A stretch of 64,000 bases of DNA from TH5896 sp050748485 (GCA_050748485.1 JBOGPP010000002.1:1-64000), one strand, 5' to 3'. Shown: positions 9,348 to 17,646, counted from the stretch's first letter. The notes: generated from the sequence alone by a model not told the origin. Translations and numbers: made by a program.

Positions 9348-9622
9348 CTTCTTAGTTGAGTCTTAATACTTGCGCCCAATTCTTCCAAATATTTACTTGC
9401 GTTGGCAGATGCTTCCTTCAGTGCCATCGCAGGATCTTCTTTTTTTGTGACAATCCTCATAATATAATCTCTAATAAGTGGGTGTTTAAGTATAACTCCC
9501 GCAAAGTCAATATCCTTTTTGCTAAGTAGTTCATGCTGGATGATCAGCATCACGGAGATATCTTCGTCTCTAAGTTTTAGCTCCAAGGTATTGTCATTAC
9601 TCTCAATTACTTCTGTGAGCAT
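9344..9622 (-). CDS. rpoL: RNA polymerase subunit L (Rpb11-like)
   Basis: Small assembly-platform subunit that pairs with RpoD. At 92 residues it has the normal size. The pattern 'DEDISVMLIIQHELLSKKDIDFAGVILKHPL' (shown in pieces: 'DEDISVMLI', 'FAGVILKHPL') is the Rpb11/RpoL core, followed by the family's 'P..AL.EA' helix. Its stop overlaps the tfs start. A TATA box (9648-9657) lies 30 bases upstream of ATG 9622. The gene is divergent from the hypothetical gene at 9669. Confidence 0.93.
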   Translation of the reverse strand: MLTEVIESNDNTLELKLRDEDISVMLIIQHELLSKKDIDFAGVILKHPLIRDYIMRIVTKKEDPAMALKEASANASKYLEELGASIKTQLRS

Positions 9623-9647
9623 ACGTTAGAGACAACTACTTATTGAA

Positions 9648-9657
9648 GATATAAATG
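9648..9657 (-). promoter_or_regulatory. TATA box for rpoL-tfs
   Basis: The box 'gatataaatg' is centred 30 bases upstream of the rpoL ATG, the spacing expected for a leaderless or near-leaderless archaeal transcript. It sits inside the 46-base gap shared with the divergent gene at 9669. Confidence 0.5.
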
Positions 9658-9668
9658 ATCTCCTGATA

Positions 9669-10190
9669 TTGCCGATACTGAGCAGCCGAGGAAATTTCAT
9701 TTCGGAGACAAAGTTAGAGGCTGTCCACGAAAAGGAAGAATTCAACACTAGAGGACTGCTAAAACTTAGCTTTAGCATAACCGGGACCATCAGAAGTGCT
9801 TTTAATCAATCGAGTTGGGAGAAAGCGTACAACAAACATGACAATTCATTTCGTCTCAAAATACGCATCGCCTTGAAGATCAATAACCGCACGATCTTTA
9901 CTAGAGAGTATGTTAGGAAAGCAGCTCTGTTTTGGACCAGAAATCCCAAGATCCCATTTAGGATCTGGATATTTATAGTACAAGAAGATGTTCCTTTATA
10001 TCCGCTTTCAGTTCAAGGGGCACAGTCACTGATGTTTGACGTCGATAAGACAATAGAGGCCAGCAGAGCTCAACGCGGAACGTCAGGAACTGAGGATATT
10101 TATGCTGAGATCCGAGTTTCATGGGGAAGGCATGATTTTACTGAGCCAGTTGAGTTATCTGCAAGATCCAATTCAATAAGACTAGATTGA
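9669..10190 (+). CDS. conserved-looking hypothetical protein, 173 aa
   Basis: I do not recognise this protein. It is soluble-looking, with no signal peptide or long hydrophobic segment. A beta-rich central part includes 'LKIRIALKINNRTIFTREYV' and a run of aromatic residues ('ALFWTRNPKIPFRIWIFI') around residue 85. The start is TTG at 9669; no better start lies nearby, and the ATG codons further in would remove much of the protein. It is divergent from rpoL-tfs-pcn. Its 3' end is tail-to-tail with the 48-aa gene at 10297. Function unknown. Confidence 0.6.
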   Translation: MPILSSRGNFISETKLEAVHEKEEFNTRGLLKLSFSITGTIRSAFNQSSWEKAYNKHDNSFRLKIRIALKINNRTIFTREYVRKAALFWTRNPKIPFRIWIFIVQEDVPLYPLSVQGAQSLMFDVDKTIEASRAQRGTSGTEDIYAEIRVSWGRHDFTEPVELSARSNSIRLD

Positions 10191-10296
10191 TTTCATGTTG
10201 TGGTGAGCTGTCAAAATCAACGTTTGTTGTAATTAACTGGATTCTTCCTACCTGTCAGGTAGTTGAGCAAGGGAAATGTGATGAGCTGGTTTTTTT

Positions 10297-10443
10297 CTAT
10301 TCAGGCACCGATTCGCAGACTATACGCCCATTTTCTAGTCTGACAAATAGATATCGGTTATCTTTGAAAATCAACGTTACTTCAGAATCTGACTGTTCAA
10401 CATCTAGTAATTCTTGACCTTTTATACCATCAAATTTTGTCAT
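10297..10443 (-). CDS. small 48-aa protein, unknown
   Basis: A minus-strand frame starts at ATG 10443 and ends at TAG 10297. The product is acidic with a beta-like core ('SEVTLIFKDNRYLFVRLENG') and a single late cysteine. A TATA box 'atatattaaa' (10467-10476) lies 28 bases upstream of the ATG, the normal archaeal spacing for a leaderless mRNA. This makes it more believable than the overlapping plus-strand frame 10187-10417, which begins at a TTG overlapping a stop codon and has an unnatural composition. No domain recognised. Confidence 0.55.
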   Translation of the reverse strand: MTKFDGIKGQELLDVEQSDSEVTLIFKDNRYLFVRLENGRIVCESVPE

Positions 10444-10466
10444 GAGTACTAAGTGTTCTCGACCAG

Positions 10467-10476
10467 ATATATTAAA
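10467..10476 (-). promoter_or_regulatory. TATA box of the 48-aa gene
   Basis: The sequence 'atatattaaa' is centred 28 bases upstream of ATG 10443 on the minus strand, as expected for archaeal TBP binding. Confidence 0.45.
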
Positions 10477-10633
10477 TTAGATCTCATCTGTACAATGATT
10501 GGAATGCCCTTGGCACAAACACGGGTCATTGAGAACGGTAGGTTCCGAGATCTTTTCAACATTACTCATCAAACATTATGCATCTTTGTAGGCGATTGGT
10601 TCAGAAATCGATAAGGTAGTTGGGGCCAAAACT

Positions 10634-11935
10634 TTGAGGATTTGTGATATATCATCTGCAGATTACATTGGAAGAGAAGTGACCTTACGTGGTTGGGTGT
10701 ATAGGTTGCGAAAGCAAAAGGGAAACACATTCGTACTTCTCAGGGATGATCGCGGATCTATCATACAATGTGTATTCCCTTCCTACAAAATAGACGACAT
10801 AACAAGGGAGTCATCTGTGGAAATTTCTGGTATAGTAAAGCAGGATGATCGTGCTCCAGAAGGGGGGATCGAGATTGCTGGAACAAATCTCCAGGTCTTT
10901 CAAGTTTCGGAGAAAGACTATCCTCTCGGTGAGTATCAAAGCGCAGAGTTGTTACTTGATAATAGACATCTAGCATTACGTACACGGAAAATGATAGAAA
11001 TTGCTAAGATTAGGGCATCGATGTTTAAGTTTCTTAGACAATGGTTTTCTGAGAATGATTGGATGGAAGTAACCCCGCCACTAGTGGTGAAGGGTTCAGT
11101 AGAAGGAGGTTCAACTCTCTTCAAACTAAACTATTTTGACGACGTAGCATTCCTGTCGCAGAGTGCACAGCTCTATCTAGAGGCAATGATTTTCTCATTG
11201 GGTCCTGTGTGGAGTCTGACTTCCTCGTTTCGGGCGGAACGATCTAGGACTGTTAGGCATTTGGCAGAATTTTCACATCTGGAATGTGAGGCCCCATGGG
11301 TGTCCCTTCGAGATCTTCTGCAAATCCAAGAGGATCTTGTTAGGTATACGATTGATAAAACTATTAATGAACGACAGGAATCATTGAAAGTTCTCAAAAT
11401 AGACTCCAGTCAGTTTAAGGAACTTGGGGAGCCTTTTCGCAAAATTACCTACGATCAAGCCATTGAAAGGCTAATCTCACTCGGTTTCCAAATAACCGAA
11501 GTCGACGGAAAAGCTAGAACTATTCGATGGGGGGACGATTTGAATATTGATTCAGAAAGGGAATTAACTAGACAGATGACGACCCCTTTGTTCATTACTG
11601 GATACCCTACTAAGGTGAAGCCTTTCTATGTCAAGGAAAACCCAGATCAGTTGGAAACAAGTCTTACTTTTGATCTCTTGGGACCCAGAGGATATGGTGA
11701 GTTAAGTAGTGGAGGGATGAGAGAAGATAATCTCCCAGCTCTGTCCAATAGGATTAGACAAGCAGGTCTCAATCCTGTTGATTACGGATGGTATCTTGAT
11801 TTGAGGAAATATGGATCGGTGGAACATGGAGGATTTGGAATGGGAATCGAGAGGCTGCTGAGGTGGTTTATTGGTATCGAGGATATTAAAGATTGTGTAC
11901 TTTTTCCTAGGACCATGTCCAGAATAAGTCCATAG
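10634..11935 (+). CDS. asnS: asparaginyl-tRNA synthetase
   Basis: Class IIb synthetase, 433 residues. The N-terminal OB-fold anticodon-binding domain ('VTLRGWVYRLRKQKGNTFVL') is followed by the catalytic core with motif 2 'SSFRAERSRTVRHLAEFSHLE' (given as 'FRAERSRTVRHLAEF') and motif 3 'GFGMGIERLLRW' near the C-terminus. The 'FRAE.SRT.RHLAEF' pattern favours AsnRS over archaeal AspRS, which has a Q.YRAE..NT pattern. The start is TTG 10634; no ATG precedes the OB-fold. If this is AsnRS, asparagine is charged directly rather than by amidation. Confidence 0.87.
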   Translation: MRICDISSADYIGREVTLRGWVYRLRKQKGNTFVLLRDDRGSIIQCVFPSYKIDDITRESSVEISGIVKQDDRAPEGGIEIAGTNLQVFQVSEKDYPLGEYQSAELLLDNRHLALRTRKMIEIAKIRASMFKFLRQWFSENDWMEVTPPLVVKGSVEGGSTLFKLNYFDDVAFLSQSAQLYLEAMIFSLGPVWSLTSSFRAERSRTVRHLAEFSHLECEAPWVSLRDLLQIQEDLVRYTIDKTINERQESLKVLKIDSSQFKELGEPFRKITYDQAIERLISLGFQITEVDGKARTIRWGDDLNIDSERELTRQMTTPLFITGYPTKVKPFYVKENPDQLETSLTFDLLGPRGYGELSSGGMREDNLPALSNRIRQAGLNPVDYGWYLDLRKYGSVEHGGFGMGIERLLRWFIGIEDIKDCVLFPRTMSRISP

Positions 11936-12045
11936 GTAGCCCAAATAGATAAACGATTTTGAAATACGAATTGCATTCAATTTATAGATTTTTAAACCTG
12001 GCACCGCTTGTCAAGTTTAAATTTTAGGCGCACGGTCATTGATCG

Positions 12046-12855
12046 ATGCATGGAGAACGTGAAGAGGAAGTCAACTCCTTGTTTTTCGAGTTAGCCGGAG
12101 ATTTAAGGTACTCTACCCTAATGAAACTTGGAAACAGATCATACCGTCTTTCACAACTTGCTGAAGAGCTAAATGCAACGATGCAAGAAACACATAGAAA
12201 CATATCGCGACTCGTCTCCTCAAACCTCGTCACAAAGGGGCTTGAAGGAGACCTTATACTTACCCCGTACGGAGAATCAATTGTTTCTCTAATTCCAAGT
12301 TACGCGTTCATGTTTCGAAATAGAGAATATTTCAATGATCATTCATTTGGTGATCTTCCACTAAAATTTATTCTTAGGATAGGTTCTCTCGCTGAATGTG
12401 AGGTTGTTAACGGTGTTATGGCTATACTTCAAAGATGGAAGTATATATTCCTGAATTCAAACAAATACATCAAAGAAATAATTTCGGAAGTACCCGTTGA
12501 CCTTATTGAGACTCTTAGTTCAAGGATTCGAAGTGGCGTAAAATTTTCTTATATATTCCCTCGAGATCCTGTAGTCCCAAAGGGAAGGAGTGAAATCTTG
12601 GAAAGAATAGGTTGGCGCAGTTTGATTTCCCAAGGGATGGTTGAGAGACGAATGCTGGATAGCGTCAAGCTGGTCATGATATTTAACGAAAGACATTCCT
12701 GTGTTGCATTCCCTAGTTTAAAGGGAAGGCCTGACTTGAACATAGTATATTTTAGTGATAGTGATGCGTTTCACGAATGGTGTGAAGATTATTTCGCTTA
12801 CCAATGGAACCGTGCTGGAGTTTTCGACGAAAGTAAGCTGTCACATGAGATCTGA
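12046..12855 (+). CDS. HTH regulator with FilR1/DUF1724-like domain
   Basis: 269-residue DNA-binding protein. The first 75 residues form an ArsR-like winged helix ('LRYSTLMKLGNRSYRLSQ', 'MQETHRNISRLVSSNLV'). The remainder resembles the middle domain of archaeal methanogenesis-regulator-type proteins (FilR1, formerly DUF1724), with 'VKFSYIFPRD', 'DSVKLVMIFNERHSCVAFP' and a final Asp-Glu-Trp motif around 'HEWCEDYFAYQW'. It is monocistronic. Targets and ligand are unknown; the domain assignment is by pattern only. Confidence 0.7.
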   Translation: MHGEREEEVNSLFFELAGDLRYSTLMKLGNRSYRLSQLAEELNATMQETHRNISRLVSSNLVTKGLEGDLILTPYGESIVSLIPSYAFMFRNREYFNDHSFGDLPLKFILRIGSLAECEVVNGVMAILQRWKYIFLNSNKYIKEIISEVPVDLIETLSSRIRSGVKFSYIFPRDPVVPKGRSEILERIGWRSLISQGMVERRMLDSVKLVMIFNERHSCVAFPSLKGRPDLNIVYFSDSDAFHEWCEDYFAYQWNRAGVFDESKLSHEI

Positions 12856-13094
12856 CCGTAGGGTGTGGGAACTGAAATCTAAGTGAGGCTAGCGAATGAA
12901 AAAACTATTGGTCAAGCATTCCATGATTTGTCATTCCGACAATACTGATATTCACGATGTTACGGCCACTCTATTTTATCGATTCTGTTATAAAAGACAT
13001 CTTAAGTTAGTGAATACTAGTTCCTAAAGGTGTATTTGTAGGTTCAATCATATTATTCTACGGCAAAAGGTCCACATTATGAGCATATCTACAT

Positions 13095-13104
13095 GTTTTT
13101 ATAC
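13095..13104 (+). promoter_or_regulatory. TATA box of the Lrp-ligand-domain gene
   Basis: 'gtttttatac' is centred about 28 bases upstream of ATG 13128, giving a probable leaderless transcript. Confidence 0.5.
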
Positions 13105-13127
13105 GCCAGCCATGACTATCTAGGTGT

Positions 13128-13358
13128 ATGCCACAGGCCTTCGTACTGATGAATGCAGAATTGGGAAGCGAAGATTCTATTGTTAACGAACTCAATAAAC
13201 TTGAAGGTGTAAGGGAAGTTTACCAGGTCTATGGAGTGTACGATATTGTGGCACAGGTCGAAGCTGACACAATGGAGAAAGTTAAAGAAACTATTACATG
13301 GAAGCTAAGAAAGCTTAATGGCGTCAAATCTACATTAACAATGATAGTGATGGAATAG
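13128..13358 (+). CDS. stand-alone Lrp/AsnC ligand-binding (RAM) domain protein
   Basis: A 76-residue protein consisting only of the Lrp/AsnC effector domain: 'AFVLMNAELGSEDSIVNEL', 'EGVREVYQVYGVYDIVAQVE' and 'LNGVKSTLTMIVME'. It has no helix-turn-helix. Such stand-alone RAM domains usually form oligomers that bind amino acids and may modulate full-length Lrp proteins, one of which is encoded at 23121. A TATA box sits at the normal distance upstream. Role beyond this is inference. Confidence 0.87.
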   Translation: MPQAFVLMNAELGSEDSIVNELNKLEGVREVYQVYGVYDIVAQVEADTMEKVKETITWKLRKLNGVKSTLTMIVME

Positions 13359-13495
13359 AGCAGCGGCCTATAAGTGTGTGAATTTCTTTCAAGTTCTCGA
13401 CCCACAAGCATTGGAAGCGGTATTCCATCCAGACAAAAAATAGTCTACATAAGGTTAATGAAGTTGTATTACGTTGTTAAATATCGATTGATCAG

Positions 13496-13660
13496 ATGAT
13501 CTTTTTCAAAAAGAAGAATGAAGAAGGGTCGAATGAATTTAAATGCAAATATTGTGACATGAAATTTGATGATAAAGAGCGGTTAAAGAGGCATTCTCGA
13601 AAAGCCCATTCTGAGAGCGGGGACTTTATGCCTAACGCAAATCCCTTTGGCGGATTTTAG
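13496..13660 (+). CDS. small C2H2 zinc-finger protein (54 aa)
   Basis: ATG 13496 to TAG 13660 encodes 54 residues. The centre is a perfect C2H2 finger: Cys-X2-Cys-X12-His-X4-His ('CKYCDMKFDDKERLKRHS'). The N-terminus is lysine-rich and the tail ends in Gly-Gly-Phe. Short single-finger proteins of this type recur in Nitrososphaeria and may bind nucleic acid or protein; function is unknown. It lies 55 bases upstream of the rhomboid gene on the same strand and may be cotranscribed. A second single-finger protein is at 46706. Confidence 0.75.
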   Translation: MIFFKKKNEEGSNEFKCKYCDMKFDDKERLKRHSRKAHSESGDFMPNANPFGGF

Positions 13661-13715
13661 ATATTTTCGAATTTATCCGATTCCCTAGTAGCAACAAAAT
13701 TATATTAAACCCCAA

Positions 13716-14693
13716 ATGTTCCCAATCCATGATGATACTCAAAGACTGCATGGACGGCCCTATGTCAATTACGGTCTAATTTTTATTAACGTCATGGTTT
13801 TTTTTTGGGAAGTGGCGTTTACGAATTTCTTCATGGATCCTAATGCTACGCAGGAATTATTTTATACATACGGTTCTATCCCCCGTTTTGTAATAGATGG
13901 AGATATCGTGTCCATTTTTACTTCAATGTTTATGCATGGCGGAATTGCGCATATAGTGGGCAATATGGTTTTTCTATTCGTTTTTGGAGATAATATAGAA
14001 GATAAATTTGGACATCTGAAATACCTTCTGATATACCTATTATGGGGAATTCTTGCAGCGTATTCTCACAGCCTGGTTGCGAATCAGGACAGCAGCGCCT
14101 TGATTCCGGCTGTCGGAGCATCAGGTGCAATTTCAGGAGTATTGGGAGCATACCTAGTGATGTTCCCAAGAGCCAAGATATTCACAATAGTATTTGCCTT
14201 CTTTATCACAACTGTTAGGATTCCAGCAATTGCATTCCTACCAATATGGTTTATTATGCAAATAGTCTTCGGTATTATATTCCCCCAATCTGGGGGTATA
14301 GCATATTTTGCACACATAGGGGGCTTCGTAGCAGGATTGGGCACCGCTTACGTCTGGAGACTATTGGCGCATAAAAGGGACATCCGCATTCGAGATATCC
14401 GTTCTCCTCCAATCAAGAAGATATCATTTAACCCCCCAGAGAGTCCGTTTGTTAGAGCAGAACCGGACATTATAAAAGGACCAGACTTTTATGAAATATT
14501 AGTTGAGGTTAGAGGCATTTCGGGACTCGCAGATGTTAGGGTGGATTTCGAACCTCAAAACAATTTAGTAAAGATAACCGATCGCAAATCCAATATTTCG
14601 CAGGTATTGGTCAAGCTACCAGAGGATGCTTCGAAGTATAAATTGCGAGACATTGATTATCTCAACGGCATCATTCGAGTAAGATTAAGTTAA
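13716..14693 (+). CDS. rhomboid intramembrane protease with C-terminal Hsp20-like domain
   Basis: Multi-pass membrane serine protease that cleaves substrates within the bilayer. The rhomboid core shows 'HGGIAHIVGN' (residues 74-83), catalytic 'GASGAISG' with Ser137, and 'HIGGF' with His200. About six hydrophobic segments lie between residues 18 and 216. The last 70 residues (about 255-325) leave the membrane and resemble an alpha-crystallin/Hsp20 or CS-type beta-sandwich ('DFYEILVEVRGISGLADVRV' ... 'VLVKLPEDASKYKL' ... 'NGIIRVRLS'). The linkage of a rhomboid to such a domain is unusual; the C-terminal assignment is by pattern and less sure. Confidence 0.88.
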   Translation: MFPIHDDTQRLHGRPYVNYGLIFINVMVFFWEVAFTNFFMDPNATQELFYTYGSIPRFVIDGDIVSIFTSMFMHGGIAHIVGNMVFLFVFGDNIEDKFGHLKYLLIYLLWGILAAYSHSLVANQDSSALIPAVGASGAISGVLGAYLVMFPRAKIFTIVFAFFITTVRIPAIAFLPIWFIMQIVFGIIFPQSGGIAYFAHIGGFVAGLGTAYVWRLLAHKRDIRIRDIRSPPIKKISFNPPESPFVRAEPDIIKGPDFYEILVEVRGISGLADVRVDFEPQNNLVKITDRKSNISQVLVKLPEDASKYKLRDIDYLNGIIRVRLS

Positions 14694-14780
14694 CCGTACA
14701 ACCGGCTCATGAAGGTCTGCCTCAGACACAGAATTTGAAGACAAAAAATTATGCTATTTCACTAGGCCAAAAGTTTATAG

Positions 14781-15419
14781 ATGCGTTTCTTGAGTTCAGT
14801 CATGATGTCCCAGCAGACCCCTCCAAATCTGGGAGGTAAGGTTTCCAGGCGTGATTTCTTGAAATTAATGGCGGCTGCTGGTACTGTCTTAACATTCATA
14901 CCATTCGTAGATTGGGGAAAGTTTTTACCTAATCCTGCGGGGCAAGTATCGGTAAGGGCGAAGGTTGAACTACCTGATGGTTCTCAAGCTAACATGAGCT
15001 CATTTCCAGTGAACCATTCTGAGGCCGTGATTTATCCCAAGACAGATGATCCTACATTGAACAAGGAAGCATTTCGAACATGGCAGTTCATTCGGCTACC
15101 TGAAGAGCTTGGCGGAAATAATAATGATATTTCATCTTTCAGAATGTATAGTATGGTGTGTTTGCACTTGTGGTGTCTATGGAAGTACTGGCCTGAACCT
15201 GGAAGGAAAAGGGGAGAATGTCCTTGTCATGGAAGCCTATATGATCCATTAACAGGCATGGCTTTCGCAGGACCAGCCGCACTTCAATCACCTCCTTCAA
15301 ATGTCTTACCAATGCTTGATTTAGAAGCCGATCAAAATGGAGCAATCTGGGTTAAACCTCCGAACTGGAGTCCAAATGGAAATGGAGTGGTGGGATTTGG
15401 GCGCTACCTTAAAGAGTGA
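14781..15419 (+). CDS. Rieske iron-sulfur protein
   Basis: Electron carrier of a cytochrome bc1-like complex III, anchored on the outer face of the membrane. The N-terminus has a Tat-type signal/anchor ('SRRDFLKLMAAAGTV', residues 22-36). The 2Fe-2S ligands are Cys127-X-His129 and Cys147-X2-His150, with the disulfide pair Cys132 and Cys149. All are intact. The insert between the two ligand boxes is short. ATG 14781 or ATG 14802 could be the start. The 3' end overlaps the cytochrome b gene, so the two are cotranscribed and translationally coupled. Confidence 0.92.
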   Translation: MRFLSSVMMSQQTPPNLGGKVSRRDFLKLMAAAGTVLTFIPFVDWGKFLPNPAGQVSVRAKVELPDGSQANMSSFPVNHSEAVIYPKTDDPTLNKEAFRTWQFIRLPEELGGNNNDISSFRMYSMVCLHLWCLWKYWPEPGRKRGECPCHGSLYDPLTGMAFAGPAALQSPPSNVLPMLDLEADQNGAIWVKPPNWSPNGNGVVGFGRYLKE

Positions 15420-17046
15420 AAATAGTCTAGTTCAGTTCTGTAAATGGGTCTACGAAGGGGTAGACCGAACCATATTCATGGGGATGAAATTCACAATTCC
15501 CTCAAGGTTCGTCAGTCCTCTCGGCTTTCTCGGGATGTTAACCTTTGTCATATTCATTATTTTAGGTGTAACTGGAGCTCTTTTGATGCTATGGTACGAA
15601 CCTATTCTAGATAGGGCCTGGGACAGTGTTGAAAGAATTAATGATACTATTCCATTTGGATTTCATCTACGTAATATTCATTATCATGCTTCTAACGCAA
15701 TGGTAATGGTAGCGTTGCTTCATATGTACTACCAATATTTTAGTGGTCGTTACAAGATTAGAAATGAAATCCTTTGGGTAACAGGAATTATCTTAGGAGT
15801 TCTTACAATACTTGAGGCATTCACAGGTTATGACATTATATTTAGTGAGCGTGCTGAACTGGCGATCTCTATTGCTGCATCGCTAACCAATTCTATACCT
15901 GTTTTGGGACCGGATATAAGAGAAGCGTTTTTTGGAGGAGGCTTTTCAGACTTTATTTTGAGATTCTACTCATTCCACGTCTTTTGGCTGCCAATTGCTA
16001 TGCTAGGTCTCATGGTCGTTCACTTTCCAAGGTTCCTGGTTTTTGATGTTCCTATGGTAATGGCCTTTACAGGGGCTATAATGATAACAGGAGGAGTTTT
16101 CCCTGTGGACCTTGGGCTGAAATTTGATCCAAATGTCCCACCAGGGATCACCGTTCCAGAGTGGTACCTTACTGGGCTGTATGCATTCTTGCGAACTATG
16201 TATGACAAGTTCGTGACAGGTGTGCTCTGGCCTGGACTCTTCATTTTTACATTGCTAATAATACCTTTCATTGATCGATACAAGAAATTTTCATGGAAGG
16301 ATAGACCTATCATTACTGCAGTTGGGATTACTAGTCTAGCCCAGATTATCGTTACTACCTATTGGGGTTTCTATATAGATCCGGATATTCAGAAATCCCT
16401 TCTCGAACGACTTGTAATTGACCCCATTTTCTTTTACATTGTAATGGTATTATTGGTTCCACTTTCGTTCGGATTCACATATATGATGATAAAGCTCGCA
16501 AAAAATGCAGAGTCAAAGGCAAAGGCGCAGCCAAAGAAAGCAACTGGAAAAGGTCCAATCAACCTCCCTGCAAAATGGGTATATATAATCTTCATCGGCT
16601 TGCTAATATTCCAGATATACCTCAATATTTCCGCATACTATGCAGTATTAAGTGGAATGAACAACTTTTCGTTGTTTATTATAGGCTTGATGATGCTGGT
16701 ATTTGCAGGAATGTTCCATATTTACAGACATGGTCGCGCTATGGAAAAAGCTCCTCCGCCTTTGCCGCCTAGACCTGCGATTCAGCCTAAAGCACCTTCG
16801 CCACTTCCACAAACGACTCAAGCGGCTTACGCTGTCGAATCTAGGGTTGAAAAACCTTTAGCTCCTCAGCAAGAGCAAAGGGTTAGGCCTTCATTAGGTT
16901 CAACTCAAAACACTAAATCTTCCACGTTAAGAAGCGGAGGTCAAACCGATAGTAAAGCTTCACAGAAAACGAGAACGTCGCAAGAGATCGTCTCTTCGGC
17001 GGAAATAGATGATCTGGACAAATCGCGGGATACGCGCGCGGGATAA
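15382..17046 (+). CDS. cytochrome b (b6/subunit IV fused type)
   Basis: Quinol-oxidising, di-heme membrane subunit of complex III. With start ATG 15382 it has about 554 residues. The heme ligands are His100/His114 and His199/His214 (spacing 14 and 15 as in b6-type). The Qo-site 'PEWY' is at about 259-262, so both the b6-like and subunit IV-like halves are in one chain. Ten or so hydrophobic helices are visible. The last 100 residues form a Pro/Ala/Ser/Arg-rich, probably disordered cytoplasmic tail. The frame is open from 15337; 15382 (ATG) or 15397 (TTG) fit better because they shorten the overlap with the Rieske gene. The blue copper gene follows with its own TATA box. Confidence 0.9.
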   Translation: MEWWDLGATLKSENSLVQFCKWVYEGVDRTIFMGMKFTIPSRFVSPLGFLGMLTFVIFIILGVTGALLMLWYEPILDRAWDSVERINDTIPFGFHLRNIHYHASNAMVMVALLHMYYQYFSGRYKIRNEILWVTGIILGVLTILEAFTGYDIIFSERAELAISIAASLTNSIPVLGPDIREAFFGGGFSDFILRFYSFHVFWLPIAMLGLMVVHFPRFLVFDVPMVMAFTGAIMITGGVFPVDLGLKFDPNVPPGITVPEWYLTGLYAFLRTMYDKFVTGVLWPGLFIFTLLIIPFIDRYKKFSWKDRPIITAVGITSLAQIIVTTYWGFYIDPDIQKSLLERLVIDPIFFYIVMVLLVPLSFGFTYMMIKLAKNAESKAKAQPKKATGKGPINLPAKWVYIIFIGLLIFQIYLNISAYYAVLSGMNNFSLFIIGLMMLVFAGMFHIYRHGRAMEKAPPPLPPRPAIQPKAPSPLPQTTQAAYAVESRVEKPLAPQQEQRVRPSLGSTQNTKSSTLRSGGQTDSKASQKTRTSQEIVSSAEIDDLDKSRDTRAG

Positions 17047-17073
17047 TCAACGTCAACTTCAACACTAAAGAAA

Positions 17074-17082
17074 CTTTATATG
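17074..17082 (+). promoter_or_regulatory. TATA box of the cupredoxin gene
   Basis: 'ctttatatg' lies about 39 bases before ATG 17117, so the blue copper gene may be transcribed separately from Rieske-cytochrome b with a leader of roughly 10-15 bases. Confidence 0.4.
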
Positions 17083-17116
17083 TGAAATGTCTCCCCCTCA
17101 TAGAAAGCACTGGTAG

Positions 17117-17578
17117 ATGAATAACAATGTTGCAGGGATCAGCATCATGGCCTTTGTGGTTTCTGTTGCCATTAGCGTAGGTTACTATCAGTTTATCTAT
17201 ATCCCACAAGCAACGGCGACTCCAGTGGTACCTGAAGAAGTTCTCAACCCGGTAGAGTCTGTGGAAATCTCGATTGCAGTCGGGTCTTCACAACCTTCGC
17301 AGACTGAAAACTATGTTCCGAAGGAAATAGACGGTCCATTGGGTCTATCTAACAAGTTCATCTGGACTAATGAGGATTCAGTACCTCACACAGTGACTTC
17401 TGATACCGCATATGTAGATCCTGTCAACGGGGAATTCAATAGTATGGATACTATTGGCCTTATTCCCGCAAATGAACAATATGAGTTTACCTTTACCGAA
17501 GTAGGTGAGTATCCTTATCACTGTGAGCCACATCCATGGATGACCGGAAAGGTTTCTGTAACTGAAGGAAGATTCTGA
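17117..17578 (+). CDS. membrane-anchored blue copper (plastocyanin-like) protein
   Basis: Type 1 copper electron carrier. It has an N-terminal transmembrane anchor (residues about 7-29), a short linker and a cupredoxin domain. Copper ligands are His91 ('SVPHTVTSD') and Cys136, His139 and Met142 in 'YHCEPHPWMTG'. In ammonia-oxidising archaea such proteins are proposed to replace cytochrome c and to accept electrons from complex III; the neighbouring Rieske and cytochrome b genes support that role here. Confidence 0.92.
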   Translation: MNNNVAGISIMAFVVSVAISVGYYQFIYIPQATATPVVPEEVLNPVESVEISIAVGSSQPSQTENYVPKEIDGPLGLSNKFIWTNEDSVPHTVTSDTAYVDPVNGEFNSMDTIGLIPANEQYEFTFTEVGEYPYHCEPHPWMTGKVSVTEGRF

Positions 17579-17646
17579 TAATCACAGCATCCCTGCTGTC
17601 TTTAGGAAAAACACAAAACAAACGAATTACGGCTTCGATTCAAGTA

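Noticed and set aside
10187..10417. Plus-strand frame of 76 codons after the 173-aa gene
   Set aside because: It starts with a TTG overlapping a stop, has an odd composition (many Ser and Cys), and the opposite strand has a better gene with TATA box.
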